A DNA stretch of 7,091 bases from Desulfovibrio sp. (GTDB lineage: Bacteria; Desulfobacterota; Desulfovibrionia; Desulfovibrionales; Desulfovibrionaceae): contig JALHHV010000211.1 in NCBI GenBank assembly GCA_022837365.1, positions 1 to 7,091 on the forward strand, in the 5' to 3' direction. Of this stretch, positions 1 to 6,313 are shown piece by piece (within the stretch, counting starts at the first letter, position 1; each line of letters starts with the position of its first letter). Position numbers and translations under genes: made by a program. The notes under the pieces were generated by a model that made no database searches, was not told the DNA's origin, and saw only the letters and a list, made by a program, of their open reading frames with translations.

Positions 1-708
1 GCGCGGTAGGCGTCGCCCGCGCCGGTGGGGTCCAGCACCCGGTCGGCCTTGACGGCGGGCACCAGCACCGGGCTGCCGTTGTCGATGCGCGAGCCGTGCT
101 CGGACATGGTGGTGATGATCCATCCGGTGCGTTCCAGCAGTTCCGCCTTGGTGCGGCCGGTGGCCTTCATGATCATTTCCAGCTCGTAGTCGTTGCTGAC
201 CAGCATGTGCGCCCCGCAGATGGTTTCGTACAGCTGGTCGCCGGACAGGGCGGGAATCTGCTGGCCGGGGTCGAAGATGTAGCGCACGCCGCGTTCGCGG
301 AACATGCGCGGCAGGCCCACCATGTCGTCCACGTTGCCGGGCGAGACGATGGCGATGTCCGCCGCCGCGTCCAGCGCGGGGAAGGGGTATTCGCACGGAA
401 AGCGCATGGCCGCCGGGTTGAAGCCGGTGATCTGGTTGTCGCTCTGGTCGGTGGTGATGTAGGCCCCGGCGGTGAACTGGTCGTCCAGCCTGCGGACCCA
501 CGCAGCACAGGACGTGCGGCTTCTCGCCAAGCAGGGCCAGGCTGTAGGCGATGTTGCCCGCCGTGCCGCCGCGCTTTTCCTCCAGCCGGTCGATGAGAAA
601 GCACACGTTCAGGATGTGTATCTTTTCCGGCAGGATGTGGTCCGCGAACTTGCCGGGAAAGTTCATGATGCGGTCGTAGGCGAGGGAACCGGAAACGTAG
701 ATGGACAT
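1..708 (-). pseudogene. PfkB-family carbohydrate/adenosine-type kinase, frameshifted, 3' end outside window
   Basis: This would encode a ribokinase/PfkB-fold kinase that phosphorylates a sugar or nucleoside with ATP in the cytoplasm; the substrate cannot be told from sequence. Translation begins MSIYVSGSLAYDRI at 708, preceded by AGGAGC. The family's N-terminal glycine motif is at residues 47-52 (GGTAGN). The later part contains FTAGAYITT, NQITGFNP, IVSPGN, FDPGQ and, at bases 3-32, the ATP/catalytic signature DPTGAGDAYR. These two parts are in different frames. The N-terminal frame is good to about base 496 (LCCVG) and the C-terminal frame resumes at about 494 (RRLDDQFTAG). In relatives, as I recall them, about twenty residues separate these two motifs; here almost none do. 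An internal deletion of 3n-1 bases therefore explains both the gap and the frame change. The gene starts one base after the cutA stop, so the two are probably co-transcribed. It is either a true pseudogene or an assembly error; the family call is firm. Confidence 0.85.
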
Positions 709-709
709 G

Positions 710-1030
710 CTAGGGCTCCTTGCGGGTTTCTTCGTCGATCCAGCCGAGAAAGGCGGCGCTGCCGCCGGTGATGGGCAGGGCCACCACGCAGGGCACCTCG
801 TAGGGGTGCAGTTCCAGCACCGCCTGGGTCAGGGCGGGTACGAGGGCGTCGGTGGTCTTGGCGATGAACGCGGTTTCGGTGTCGGTCTGGATGTCGCCCG
901 CCCAGCGGTAGATGGACCGGATGGACCCCAGCACGTTGACGCACGCGGCAAGGCCCCGTTCCACCAGGATGCGGCCGATGCGCTCGGCCTCTTCCGGGTT
1001 GGGGGCCGTCATGTACACGATGACCGCCAT
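710..1030 (-). CDS. cutA: CutA family protein (divalent-cation tolerance / PII-like trimer)
   Basis: CutA is a small, very stable trimeric protein with a ferredoxin-like fold resembling PII. It was named for copper tolerance in E. coli, but its role in most bacteria is unsettled. The 106-residue product has the usual family length. It carries the family signatures ERGLAACVN (residues 24-32), SIYRWAGDI (39-47), TETAFIAKT (51-59), HPYEVP (75-80) and the C-terminal GGSAAFLGWI (89-98). The start at MAVIVYM is chosen because a perfect AGGAGG lies 5 bases upstream and because the family begins at this beta-strand; an in-frame ATG 20 codons earlier adds an unrelated leader. The stop is separated by one base from the start of the kinase gene, which suggests a two-gene operon. 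The gene is divergent from nth. No signal peptide is present, so it is cytoplasmic. Confidence 0.95.
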   Translation of the reverse strand: MAVIVYMTAPNPEEAERIGRILVERGLAACVNVLGSIRSIYRWAGDIQTDTETAFIAKTTDALVPALTQAVLELHPYEVPCVVALPITGGSAAFLGWIDEETRKEP

Positions 1031-1035
1031 GGGAA

Positions 1036-1041
1036 CCTCCT
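1036..1041 (-). promoter_or_regulatory. Shine-Dalgarno of cutA
   Basis: On the minus strand this is a full AGGAGG five bases before the ATG at 1030-1028. It decides the cutA start against the in-frame ATG at 1090-1088, which would add 20 residues that do not fit the family. Confidence 0.85.
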
Positions 1042-1071
1042 GCGGTGGTGGTGCGGCGTCCGCCGCCCATG

Positions 1072-1100
1072 TGCATAGCGGAGAAGCCACCGCACGGCAA
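1072..1100 (-). promoter_or_regulatory. Possible sigma70-type promoter of cutA
   Basis: On the minus strand a TTGCCG box (1100-1095, four of six to TTGACA) is followed after 17 bases by TATGCA (1077-1072, three of six to TATAAT). The position, about 40 bases before the cutA start, is reasonable, but the -10 match is poor. Low confidence; inferred from consensus only. Confidence 0.2.
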
Positions 1101-1190
1101 CGCGATGGTCATGGTCCCGCCGCCGGAATGTCGCGGACCGGCCATGCGGCGCGCCCGGACAGGCGCGCGTCGGCGTTCTCCCCCGCATGG

Positions 1191-1221
1191 TTGCGGGGCG
1201 TGGCCCGGCATGGCATATACT
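1191..1221 (+). promoter_or_regulatory. Probable sigma70-type promoter of nth
   Basis: TATACT at 1216-1221 matches five of six bases of the -10 consensus in otherwise very GC-rich DNA. TTGCGG at 1191-1196 is the best -35 candidate, but the spacer would be 19 bases, longer than ideal. The box lies about 105 bases before the nth ATG, so the leader would be about 100 bases long. The 295-base divergent cutA-nth gap holds no further gene that I can support. Confidence 0.4.
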
Positions 1222-1325
1222 GGCGGACGCGCGGTTGCCGGGCCGTTGTCTGGCCCTGGCCCATCTCCCTGTTCTCCCGTTTCCCTGTCCGGCAGCCGCG
1301 CGCACATCCCTTCACGGAGCCTTTC

Positions 1326-2030
1326 ATGCAGACCGCCGACCGCGCGGCCAGGGTGCTCGAACTCCTGCGCCTGCGCTACCCCACCCGCGACACGCATCTG
1401 GTGGCCCGCAACGCCTGGGAACTGCTGGTGGCCACGGTGCTGGCCGCCCAGTGCACCGACGTGCGCGTGAACCAGGTGACCCCCGGCCTGTTCCGCCGCT
1501 GGCCCGGCCCGGCCGAGCTTGCCCGCGCCACGCAGGAAGAACTGGAAGAGGTCATCCGTTCCACCGGCTTCTACCACAACAAGGCCACCAACCTGCTGGG
1601 CGCGGCCCGCCGCGTGACCGAGGCGCACGGCGGCGAGGTGCCCCGCACCATGGCCGAACTGGTGCAACTGCCGGGCGTGGCCCGCAAGACCGCCAACGTG
1701 GTGCTGTGGGGGGCCTACGGCATCAACGAGGGCATCGCCGTGGACACCCACGTCAAGCGCATCTCCTTTCGCATGGGCTTTACCGAATCCACCGACCCGG
1801 TGCGGATCGAGCGCGACCTGATGGCCCTTTTCCCGCGCGATGCCTGGGGCGACGTGAACCACATGCTGGTGTGGTTCGGCCGCCACGTGTGCGACGCGCG
1901 CGCCCCGCGCTGCGGCGAATGCGAGATGATCGAGGTCTGCCCGCGCCACGGGGTGGGGGAAAAGCCCGGCGCTGCCGCCAGGGCCCCCGCCAAGGCCCCG
2001 GCCAAATCCCGCCGCGGCGGCAAGCCATGA
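1326..2030 (+). CDS. nth: Endonuclease III (DNA glycosylase / AP lyase)
   Basis: Endonuclease III starts base-excision repair by removing oxidised pyrimidines from DNA and cutting the abasic site through a lysine Schiff base. The 234-residue product shows the whole family pattern. AAQCTDVRVN is at 40-49. The helix-hairpin-helix LPGVARKTANVV is at 115-126, with K121 as the expected catalytic lysine. D140 in IAVDTHVKR is the expected catalytic aspartate. Four cysteines at 189, 196, 199 and 205 are spaced C-x6-C-x2-C-x5-C, the [4Fe-4S] loop. The start is set by GGAG (1316-1319) six bases upstream and by the family N-terminus. E. coli Nth is about 211 residues; the extra length here is a C-terminal tail (about 211-234) rich in Ala, Pro, Lys and Arg, probably disordered and possibly binding DNA. 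Its stop overlaps the next gene by ATGA, so the two are translationally coupled. Confidence 0.96.
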   Translation: MQTADRAARVLELLRLRYPTRDTHLVARNAWELLVATVLAAQCTDVRVNQVTPGLFRRWPGPAELARATQEELEEVIRSTGFYHNKATNLLGAARRVTEAHGGEVPRTMAELVQLPGVARKTANVVLWGAYGINEGIAVDTHVKRISFRMGFTESTDPVRIERDLMALFPRDAWGDVNHMLVWFGRHVCDARAPRCGECEMIEVCPRHGVGEKPGAAARAPAKAPAKSRRGGKP

Positions 2031-2860
2031 TCACCTCCACCTTCCGCCACCTGCCCGGCGTGGGCGCGGCCTTCGAGGAACGCCTGTGGCGCGGGGGCTG
2101 CCTGACCTGGGAGGATGCGGCCGCGCGCGGCGACATTCCCTGCCGCCGCCACGAGGCGGGCACCTTCGCCACCGGCATCGCCGATTCGCACGCGCGGCTC
2201 GCGGCGGGCGACGCCGCGTGGTTCGGCCGCCGCCTGGGCGCGGCGGACCAGTGGCGGCTGTTCGCCACGTTCCGCCACCAGGCGGCCTACGTGGACATCG
2301 AAACCACGGGCCTCGGCTGGCCGGAATCGCACATCACCACCATAGCGCTGTGGGACGGGCGGCAACTGCGCACCTACCGGCATGGCGACAACCTGGAAGC
2401 CTTCGCCGACGACATCCGCGCCTACCGGCTGCTGGTGACCTTCAACGGGCGCGGCTTCGACGCGCCGTTCATCGAGCAGACCTTCCGCCAGAAGCTGGAC
2501 ATGGCCCACCTGGACCTGCGCTGGGTGCTCAAGCCGCTGGGCTACACCGGCGGGCTGAAACGGGTGGAGCGGGCCTTCGGGCTGGATCGCGGCGGGCTGG
2601 CCGGGGTGGACGGCTACACCGCCGTGCTGCTGTGGCGCCATTGGCGGAACAGCGGCGACGAACGCGCCCTGGAAACCCTGCTGGCCTACAACGCCGAAGA
2701 CGTGCTGACCCTGGAACCGCTGGCGGTGCATGCCTACAACGCCCACCTGGCCGGGTTGCCCGCCCTGCCGGAACACCCGCTGCCGCAGTGCGGCCGGGCC
2801 GACAACCCCTTCCGCGCCAGCGCCGAGGTGCTGCGCAAGGTGGGCGTGCGGGCGGCGTAG
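2027..2860 (+). CDS. Predicted DEDD-type 3'-5' exonuclease, YprB/RNase H-like family
   Basis: This 277-residue protein has the acidic motifs of the DEDD exonuclease/RNase H-like fold. Motif I is YVDIETTGL (88-96, D90 and E92). Motif II is LVTFNGRGFDAPFIE (136-150, with N140 and D145). Motif III is LAYNAEDVLTLEPL (219-232, with Y221 and D225). This arrangement matches the predicted exonuclease family of B. subtilis YprB (COG3359, RNase_H_2), as I remember it. The N-terminal part, LPGVGAAFEERLWRGG (9-24), resembles a helix-hairpin-helix segment that could bind DNA. There is no signal peptide or membrane segment. The ATG overlaps the nth stop as ATGA, and this tight coupling suggests a role in DNA repair or nucleic-acid processing beside endonuclease III. 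The actual substrate, DNA or RNA, is not known from sequence. Confidence 0.85.
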   Translation: MITSTFRHLPGVGAAFEERLWRGGCLTWEDAAARGDIPCRRHEAGTFATGIADSHARLAAGDAAWFGRRLGAADQWRLFATFRHQAAYVDIETTGLGWPESHITTIALWDGRQLRTYRHGDNLEAFADDIRAYRLLVTFNGRGFDAPFIEQTFRQKLDMAHLDLRWVLKPLGYTGGLKRVERAFGLDRGGLAGVDGYTAVLLWRHWRNSGDERALETLLAYNAEDVLTLEPLAVHAYNAHLAGLPALPEHPLPQCGRADNPFRASAEVLRKVGVRAA

Positions 2861-2872
2861 GCGTCCGCGTCC

Positions 2873-2901
2873 CCCGCCCCGCGCCCCGCGACGGCGGGTT
2901 T
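2873..2901 (+). terminator. Possible terminator after the nth-exonuclease pair
   Basis: CCCGCC (2873-2878) can pair with GGCGGG (2893-2898) across a 14-base loop, followed by only TTT. It begins 13 bases after the stop codon of the exonuclease gene. The long loop and the short T run make it a weak candidate. Confidence 0.3.
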
Positions 2902-3002
2902 CATCCCGGCGCGTTCCGTTCCCTCCGCATTCTCCCCGCCCGTCCCCCCGCCGCGTGCCCGGCGGGAAGGGCCGTATTGTTGCGCCCGATGCGGAAAAAC
3001 AA

Positions 3003-3030
3003 TTGCCCGTGGCGCGCCGTGTGGCATACT
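3003..3030 (+). promoter_or_regulatory. Possible sigma70-type promoter of cheV
   Basis: TTGCCC (3003-3008) and CATACT (3025-3030) each match four of six consensus bases and are 16 bases apart. They lie about 35 bases before the cheV ATG. The -10 neighbourhood TGGCATACTG resembles TGGCATATACTG before nth. The rest of the 203-base gap upstream is C-rich and shows no gene. Confidence 0.35.
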
Positions 3031-3063
3031 GAAGCGCACGTCACGACCTTTCAGGGGGGCCGC

Positions 3064-4035
3064 ATGAGCCAGACCAACATCCTGCTGGAATCGGGCACCA
3101 ACGAGCTCGAAATCATCGAATTCTACATCGAGGAAACCCTGCCGGGGGGCAAGGTGTACCGGGGCTATTACGGCATGAACGTGGCCAAGGTGCTGGAGAT
3201 CATCCGGCGGCCCACGGTCACCGGCGTGCCCAGCAAGCATCACCCGGCGGCGCTGGGCACCTTCAACCTGCGCGGCCGCGTGCTGCCCCTGGTGGACCTG
3301 GGTGGATGGCTGGGCAAGCAGGTGGTGGCCAGCGACACGCTGAAGGTCATCGTCTCCGAGTTCAGCGGCATGGTCACCGCGTTCCTGGTATCCGGGGTCA
3401 CGCGCATCCACCGCCTGAGCTGGAGCCAGGTGGAGGCCCCGGACACGCACATGCAGACCTACAGCGGCCAGTCGGTCACCGGGGTGGTGCGCTTCGAGGA
3501 CCGCATCGTGTTCCTGCTGGACATGGAGAAGATCGTGGCCTCCATGAACCCTCGGCTGGACATGGGCAGCACGGCGGAAGCCGTGGTGGCCGCGGCCTCG
3601 GTGCCCGAGCCGTGGCACGTGCTCATCGCCGACGACTCCTCGGCCATCCGCAACATGATCGGCAGCACCCTGGAGAAGGCGGGCTTTCGCGTCACCCGCA
3701 CCAGCAGCGGGCGCGAGGCGTGGGACGTGCTGTCTGGCTGGCGCAAGCGGTCCGAGGAGGAGCGCAGGCACATTTACGACTACGTGGACTTGGTGGTGTC
3801 GGACATCGAGATGCCCGAAATGGACGGCCACAACCTGACCCGGCGCATCAAGGAAGACCAAGTGTTGCAGAAGCTGCCGGTGGTGCTGTTCTCTTCGCTG
3901 ATCACCGACGCCCTGCGCCACAAGGGCGCCGCCGTGGGCGCCGACGACCAGATATCCAAGCCCGATCTGCCCGGCCTTACCGAACGGGTGCGCGGCCTGA
4001 TCGAACGGTTCCGCCAGCGGACGTCGGCCGCGTGA
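3064..4035 (+). CDS. cheV: CheV chemotaxis coupling protein (CheW domain plus receiver domain)
   Basis: CheV links chemoreceptors to the CheA kinase and takes part in adaptation through a phosphorylatable receiver. The 323-residue product has the usual CheV length and order. A CheW-like domain covers about residues 15-160 (FYIEETLPGG, GMNVAKVLEIIRRP, TFNLRGRVLPLVDL, VRFEDRIVFLLDMEKI). A receiver domain covers about 185-315. In the receiver, D190/D191 form the acidic pocket, D247 in VVSDIEMPEMDG is the expected phosphorylation site, S277 occupies the Thr/Ser position and K299 (ISKP) is the conserved lysine, so it looks phosphorylation-competent. The start follows a purine-rich AGGGGGG and the family N-terminus. 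No cheA, cheR, cheB or receptor gene is in the window, so this is an orphan cheV. A PilZ-domain gene follows after 246 bases. The protein is cytoplasmic. Confidence 0.95.
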   Translation: MSQTNILLESGTNELEIIEFYIEETLPGGKVYRGYYGMNVAKVLEIIRRPTVTGVPSKHHPAALGTFNLRGRVLPLVDLGGWLGKQVVASDTLKVIVSEFSGMVTAFLVSGVTRIHRLSWSQVEAPDTHMQTYSGQSVTGVVRFEDRIVFLLDMEKIVASMNPRLDMGSTAEAVVAAASVPEPWHVLIADDSSAIRNMIGSTLEKAGFRVTRTSSGREAWDVLSGWRKRSEEERRHIYDYVDLVVSDIEMPEMDGHNLTRRIKEDQVLQKLPVVLFSSLITDALRHKGAAVGADDQISKPDLPGLTERVRGLIERFRQRTSAA

Positions 4036-4040
4036 TCCTG

Positions 4041-4061
4041 CGCGCCGCCCACGGCGGCGTG
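4041..4061 (+). terminator. GC-rich hairpin just after cheV
   Basis: CGCCGCC (4043-4049) and GGCGGCG (4053-4059) form a perfect 7-base stem with a 3-base loop, and a G-U and a C-G pair extend it. It starts a few bases after the cheV stop. There is no T run behind it, so it may slow transcription or protect the 3' end rather than act as a classical intrinsic terminator. Confidence 0.35.
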
Positions 4062-4187
4062 GTCCGGGGGCGGCATCCCGCACCGGCGGCGGCTAACGGA
4101 GTTCCCATCTTTTCGCGACCATGGTAGTGTCGCCGCCGTTCAATGGAGTGGCGCGCCCCCATGGCTGGGACTTGTCCGCCAAGCAGC

Positions 4188-4207
4188 GGCAGACAGAGGC
4201 AGACAGA
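4188..4207 (+). repeat. Two tandem copies of GGCAGACAGA
   Basis: A perfect 10-base unit occurs twice in a row in the leader of the PilZ gene, within a 246-base gap that otherwise holds only the cheV hairpin and no convincing promoter. It may be chance in a purine-rich leader or a small binding site; no function is claimed. Confidence 0.6.
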
Positions 4208-4281
4208 GAAAACACCGGGGGACAACGCCGGACCGCAGGCAGGCCGTTGGCGGCGGCGGACCGGCAAAGGGGGGAGACATC

Positions 4282-4614
4282 ATGGAACGCAGACGCCATG
4301 CGCGCGTCTTTCTGAAGGCTTACGGGTTGAACCAGTCCTGTCGCGTGCACATGGGCGGCATGGACCGCATCGCCCAACTCATCGACATCAGCCCCGGCGG
4401 CTCGCGCCTGCTACTGGACGACGGCGGGCCCGTGCCCCCGCAGGGCATGCACGGCGTGCTGCTGCGGGGCGAGAACTTCCGGCTGGCCTACTTGGTGGAC
4501 GTGGCCTACACGGTGGCCTGGGTCAACGGCAGCGAATTCGGGGCCAGTTTCGACGTGGACCTGGACGCCTCGGTGTCGGGCCTGCAGGCGGATCTGGCCG
4601 ATCTGGCGGGATAG
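4282..4614 (+). CDS. Small single-domain PilZ protein (probable c-di-GMP receptor)
   Basis: The 110-residue product is almost entirely one PilZ domain. PilZ domains bind the second messenger c-di-GMP and change motility, adhesion or polysaccharide output through a partner protein. Both binding motifs are present: RxxxR as R4-R8 in ERRRHAR, and DxSxxG as D35-S37-G40 in IDISPGG. The remaining beta-barrel strands follow (LAYLVDVAYTVAWVNGSEFGASFDVD, about 69-94). GGGGAG-type Shine-Dalgarno bases lie about five bases before the ATG. There is no signal peptide or membrane segment. The gene follows cheV in the same direction after 246 bases and ends at a strong convergent terminator before metK. Its partner is unknown. 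The family call is good and c-di-GMP binding is inferred from intact motifs. Confidence 0.85.
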   Translation: MERRRHARVFLKAYGLNQSCRVHMGGMDRIAQLIDISPGGSRLLLDDGGPVPPQGMHGVLLRGENFRLAYLVDVAYTVAWVNGSEFGASFDVDLDASVSGLQADLADLAG

Positions 4615-4665
4615 CGGCCGATAGTGGCCGGGCTGGCCGGGTCTGTTGGAACAGGGCGCAACGTG

Positions 4666-4698
4666 AAAAGGGCGGGGAGCATGCTCCCCGCCCTTGCG
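4666..4698 (-). terminator. Perfect palindromic terminator between the PilZ gene and metK
   Basis: Bases 4668-4695 are a perfect 28-base palindrome centred on CATG, giving a stem of at least 10 G/C-rich pairs flanked by AA/TT. Read on the minus strand it is followed by a run of four T, so it fits best as the metK terminator. On the plus strand it is followed by TTGCGTTT, so it can probably also stop transcripts from the PilZ gene. It is the only feature between these two convergent genes. Confidence 0.85.
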
Positions 4699-4733
4699 TT
4701 TGTCCGTAGAATTCCGGGGCGGCCCGGCGTGCG

Positions 4734-5903
4734 CTACACCTTGGCGGCGGTGCGCAGGTCGGCCACGGCGTCGCACTGCTCCCAGGTGAACTCGGGCAGT
4801 TCGCGGCCGAAGTGGCCGTAGCAGGTGGTCTTGCTGTAGATGGGGCGGTTCAGGTCAAGGCGCTTGATGATGTGGTACGGGCGCAGGTCGAACACTTCGC
4901 GCACGGCGCGGGTCAGCACTTCGTCCGACAGTTCGCTGCTGCCCAGCGACGAGACCAGCACGGAAACCGGCTCGGCCACGCCGATGCAGTAGGCGATCTG
5001 CACTTCGCACTTGGGGGCCAGGCCCGCCTTGACCACGTTCTTGGCGATGTAGCGGCCCATGTACGCGCCCGAGCGGTCCACCTTGGAGGCGTCCTTGCCG
5101 GAGAACGCGCCGCCGCCGTGGTGGCCCGCGCCGCCGTAGGTGTCCTGGATGATCTTGCGGCCGGTGAGGCCGCAGTCGCCCATGGGGCCGCCGACGACGA
5201 AGCGCCCGGTGGTGTTGATGAAGATTTCGCAGTCGTCGGCCATGAGGCCCTCGGGAAGGGTCTTTTTGATCACTTCCTCGATGATGCCTTCGCGGATGGT
5301 GGAGTTGGACACGTTGTCGGCATGTTGCGACGAGACCACCACGTTGTTGATGTGCACGGGCTTGCCGTCCACGTATTCAAACGAAACCTGGGTCTTGCCG
5401 TCGGGCCGCAGGAAGTCGAGGACGCCGTCCTTGCGCACCTTGGTCAGGCGCTGCGAAAGCTGGTGCGCCCAGTAGATGGGGGCGGGCATCAGGGAGGGGG
5501 TTTCATCGCAGGCGAAGCCGAACATCATGCCCTGGTCGCCCGCGCCCTGGTCTTCGGGGTTGCCCCGGTCCACGCCCTGGGCGATGTCGCCCGACTGCTT
5601 GTCGATGGAGGAAATGACCGCGCAGGTCTTCCAGTCGAAGCCCATGTCCGAGTTGCAGTAGCCGATGTTGCGGATGGTCGAGCGCACCACCTCGGGCAGG
5701 TCGGCGAAGCCCTTCGTGCGGATTTCGCCCGCGATGAAGGCCATGCCGGTGGTCACCAGCGTTTCGCAGGCCACGCGGGACATGGGGTCCTGCGCCAGCA
5801 GCACGTCGAGCACGGCGTCGGAAATCTGGTCGGCGACCTTGTCGGGGTGGCCTTCGGTGACGGATTCGGACGTGAAGAAGTAGCGGCCTTTTCCGGGAAT
5901 CAT
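4734..5903 (-). CDS. metK: S-adenosylmethionine synthetase
   Basis: MetK makes S-adenosylmethionine from methionine and ATP, the cell's main methyl donor. The 389-residue product has family length and is full of its signatures. [19 protein letters not shown] is near the N-terminus with catalytic-type H19. [10 protein letters not shown] (120-129) and GGGAFSGKD (263-271) form ATP/phosphate-binding loops. The region around 98-110 is the mobile active-site loop. The start at [14 protein letters not shown] follows AGGAGG five bases upstream. A palindromic terminator lies about 36 bases after the stop. panC is upstream on the same strand but is separated by about 408 bases, most of it a lower-GC repeat-bounded element, so metK may need its own promoter; I could not identify one, nor a recognisable SAM riboswitch. 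The gene is intact. Confidence 0.98.
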   Translation of the reverse strand: MIPGKGRYFFTSESVTEGHPDKVADQISDAVLDVLLAQDPMSRVACETLVTTGMAFIAGEIRTKGFADLPEVVRSTIRNIGYCNSDMGFDWKTCAVISSIDKQSGDIAQGVDRGNPEDQGAGDQGMMFGFACDETPSLMPAPIYWAHQLSQRLTKVRKDGVLDFLRPDGKTQVSFEYVDGKPVHINNVVVSSQHADNVSNSTIREGIIEEVIKKTLPEGLMADDCEIFINTTGRFVVGGPMGDCGLTGRKIIQDTYGGAGHHGGGAFSGKDASKVDRSGAYMGRYIAKNVVKAGLAPKCEVQIAYCIGVAEPVSVLVSSLGSSELSDEVLTRAVREVFDLRPYHIIKRLDLNRPIYSKTTCYGHFGRELPEFTWEQCDAVADLRTAAKV

Positions 5904-5908
5904 GCGGT

Positions 5909-5914
5909 CCTCCT
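5909..5914 (-). promoter_or_regulatory. Shine-Dalgarno of metK
   Basis: On the minus strand this is a perfect AGGAGG five bases before the metK ATG at 5903-5901. It supports the start at [10 protein letters not shown]. The region from here to about 6046 is very GC-rich, holds a short GGCTC/GAGCC hairpin (6021-6032) and shows no gene. Confidence 0.85.
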
Positions 5915-6046
5915 GATGATGCGCGCGTGGCCCCGGCGTGTGGCCTGCGCCCCGGCATGCGGTGCGGGCGCGGCGGGCTCGGGCGCGTTTCGATGCGTGG
6001 GTTGCGGTTTCGGGTGCGGCGGCTCGGGAGCCAGGGCCAAGGGGCC

Positions 6047-6064
6047 AGGGGCTGTTTCCAAATT
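6047..6064 (+). repeat. Left terminal inverted repeat of the MITE-like element
   Basis: AGGGGCTGTTTCCAAATT, pairing with 6296-6313 at 16 of 18 positions. It marks a sharp change from GC-rich DNA on the metK side to lower-GC DNA inside. Confidence 0.7.
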
Positions 6065-6219
6065 AGGATTTTCGTTCGTTGGCAAGGAAAACGAGCTTGC
6101 CATGAGGGAGTGCCTCAGCCGTTATGCGAGTCTTCGAGCATTACGGATGAGGACCGCAACGCGTACTCTTATCGTATTCGACCGATATGGCAGGCGAAGT
6201 TTGACCGCGTTGCGCACGA

Positions 6220-6253
6220 TGCCCGTAAGGCTCGCAAACTCGCCTAACGGGCA
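6220..6253. repeat. Internal hairpin of the MITE-like element
   Basis: TGCCCGTAAGGC (6220-6231) pairs with GCCTAACGGGCA (6242-6253) at 11 of 12 positions around a 10-base loop. Such internal hairpins are common in small non-autonomous elements and can act as transcript terminators or fold in RNA. No T run follows on either strand. Confidence 0.6.
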
Positions 6254-6295
6254 CGCTACGCGCCCTTCGGGTCGGATGCCAACGGGTGAAAAGAC

Positions 6296-6313
6296 AATTT
6301 CGAGACAGCCCCT
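6296..6313 (-). repeat. Right terminal inverted repeat of the MITE-like element
   Basis: On the minus strand it reads AGGGGCTGTCTCGAAATT. Its outermost bases supply AG of the TAG stop codon of panC (6314-6312), so insertion may have set or replaced the end of panC. Confidence 0.7.

Larger units (their letters stand above)
6047..6313. mobile_element. MITE-like element with 18-base terminal inverted repeats
   Basis: The ends AGGGGCTGTTTCCAAATT (6047-6064) and the reverse complement of 6296-6313 (AGGGGCTGTCTCGAAATT) agree at 16 of 18 bases. Between them are about 230 bases with no plausible gene. The hand-counted GC of 6061-6300 is about 55 percent, against about 72 percent in the 60 bases before it. 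Inside is a strong hairpin (6220-6231 with 6242-6253) and a weaker one (6081-6086 with 6096-6101). Terminal inverted repeats, small size, no coding capacity and foreign base composition are what is expected of a miniature inverted-repeat transposable element. I cannot see a clear target-site duplication, and cannot name the parent insertion sequence. The panC-side end overlaps the panC stop codon. It could instead be an old IS remnant or a species-specific intergenic repeat. Confidence 0.6.

Noticed and set aside
96..771. Plus-strand open frames opposite the kinase gene
   Set aside because: Antisense shadows of the PfkB-family gene; no motifs.
663..1949. Long open frame on the minus strand opposite cutA and nth
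   Set aside because: It overlaps two clear genes, has repetitive His/Gly/Ala/Arg composition and no recognisable motif; it is a by-product of high third-position GC.
2086..3063. Long in-frame extension upstream of cheV through the exonuclease gene
   Set aside because: The upstream residues are Arg/Pro/Ala-rich nonsense in the wrong frame of the exonuclease gene; CheV homology begins at 3064 behind a ribosome binding site.
2734..4083. Long minus-strand open frame opposite cheV
   Set aside because: Low-complexity His/Gln/Gly/Ala composition and full overlap with cheV; a mirror of its codons.
4600..4629. Short imperfect repeats GATCTGGCC/GATCTGGCG and GATAGCGGCC/GATAGTGGCC at the end of the PilZ gene
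   Set aside because: Only two copies each, imperfect, and in GC-rich DNA; probably chance.
6122..6311. Possible C-terminal coding inside the MITE-like element on the minus strand
   Set aside because: It arises only by reading past the panC end in another frame; the residues match no family I know and there is no start or ribosome binding site.
5904..6311. SAM or other riboswitch upstream of metK
   Set aside because: I could not find the paired stems or conserved bases of a known SAM riboswitch by eye; hairpins present fit the mobile element better.
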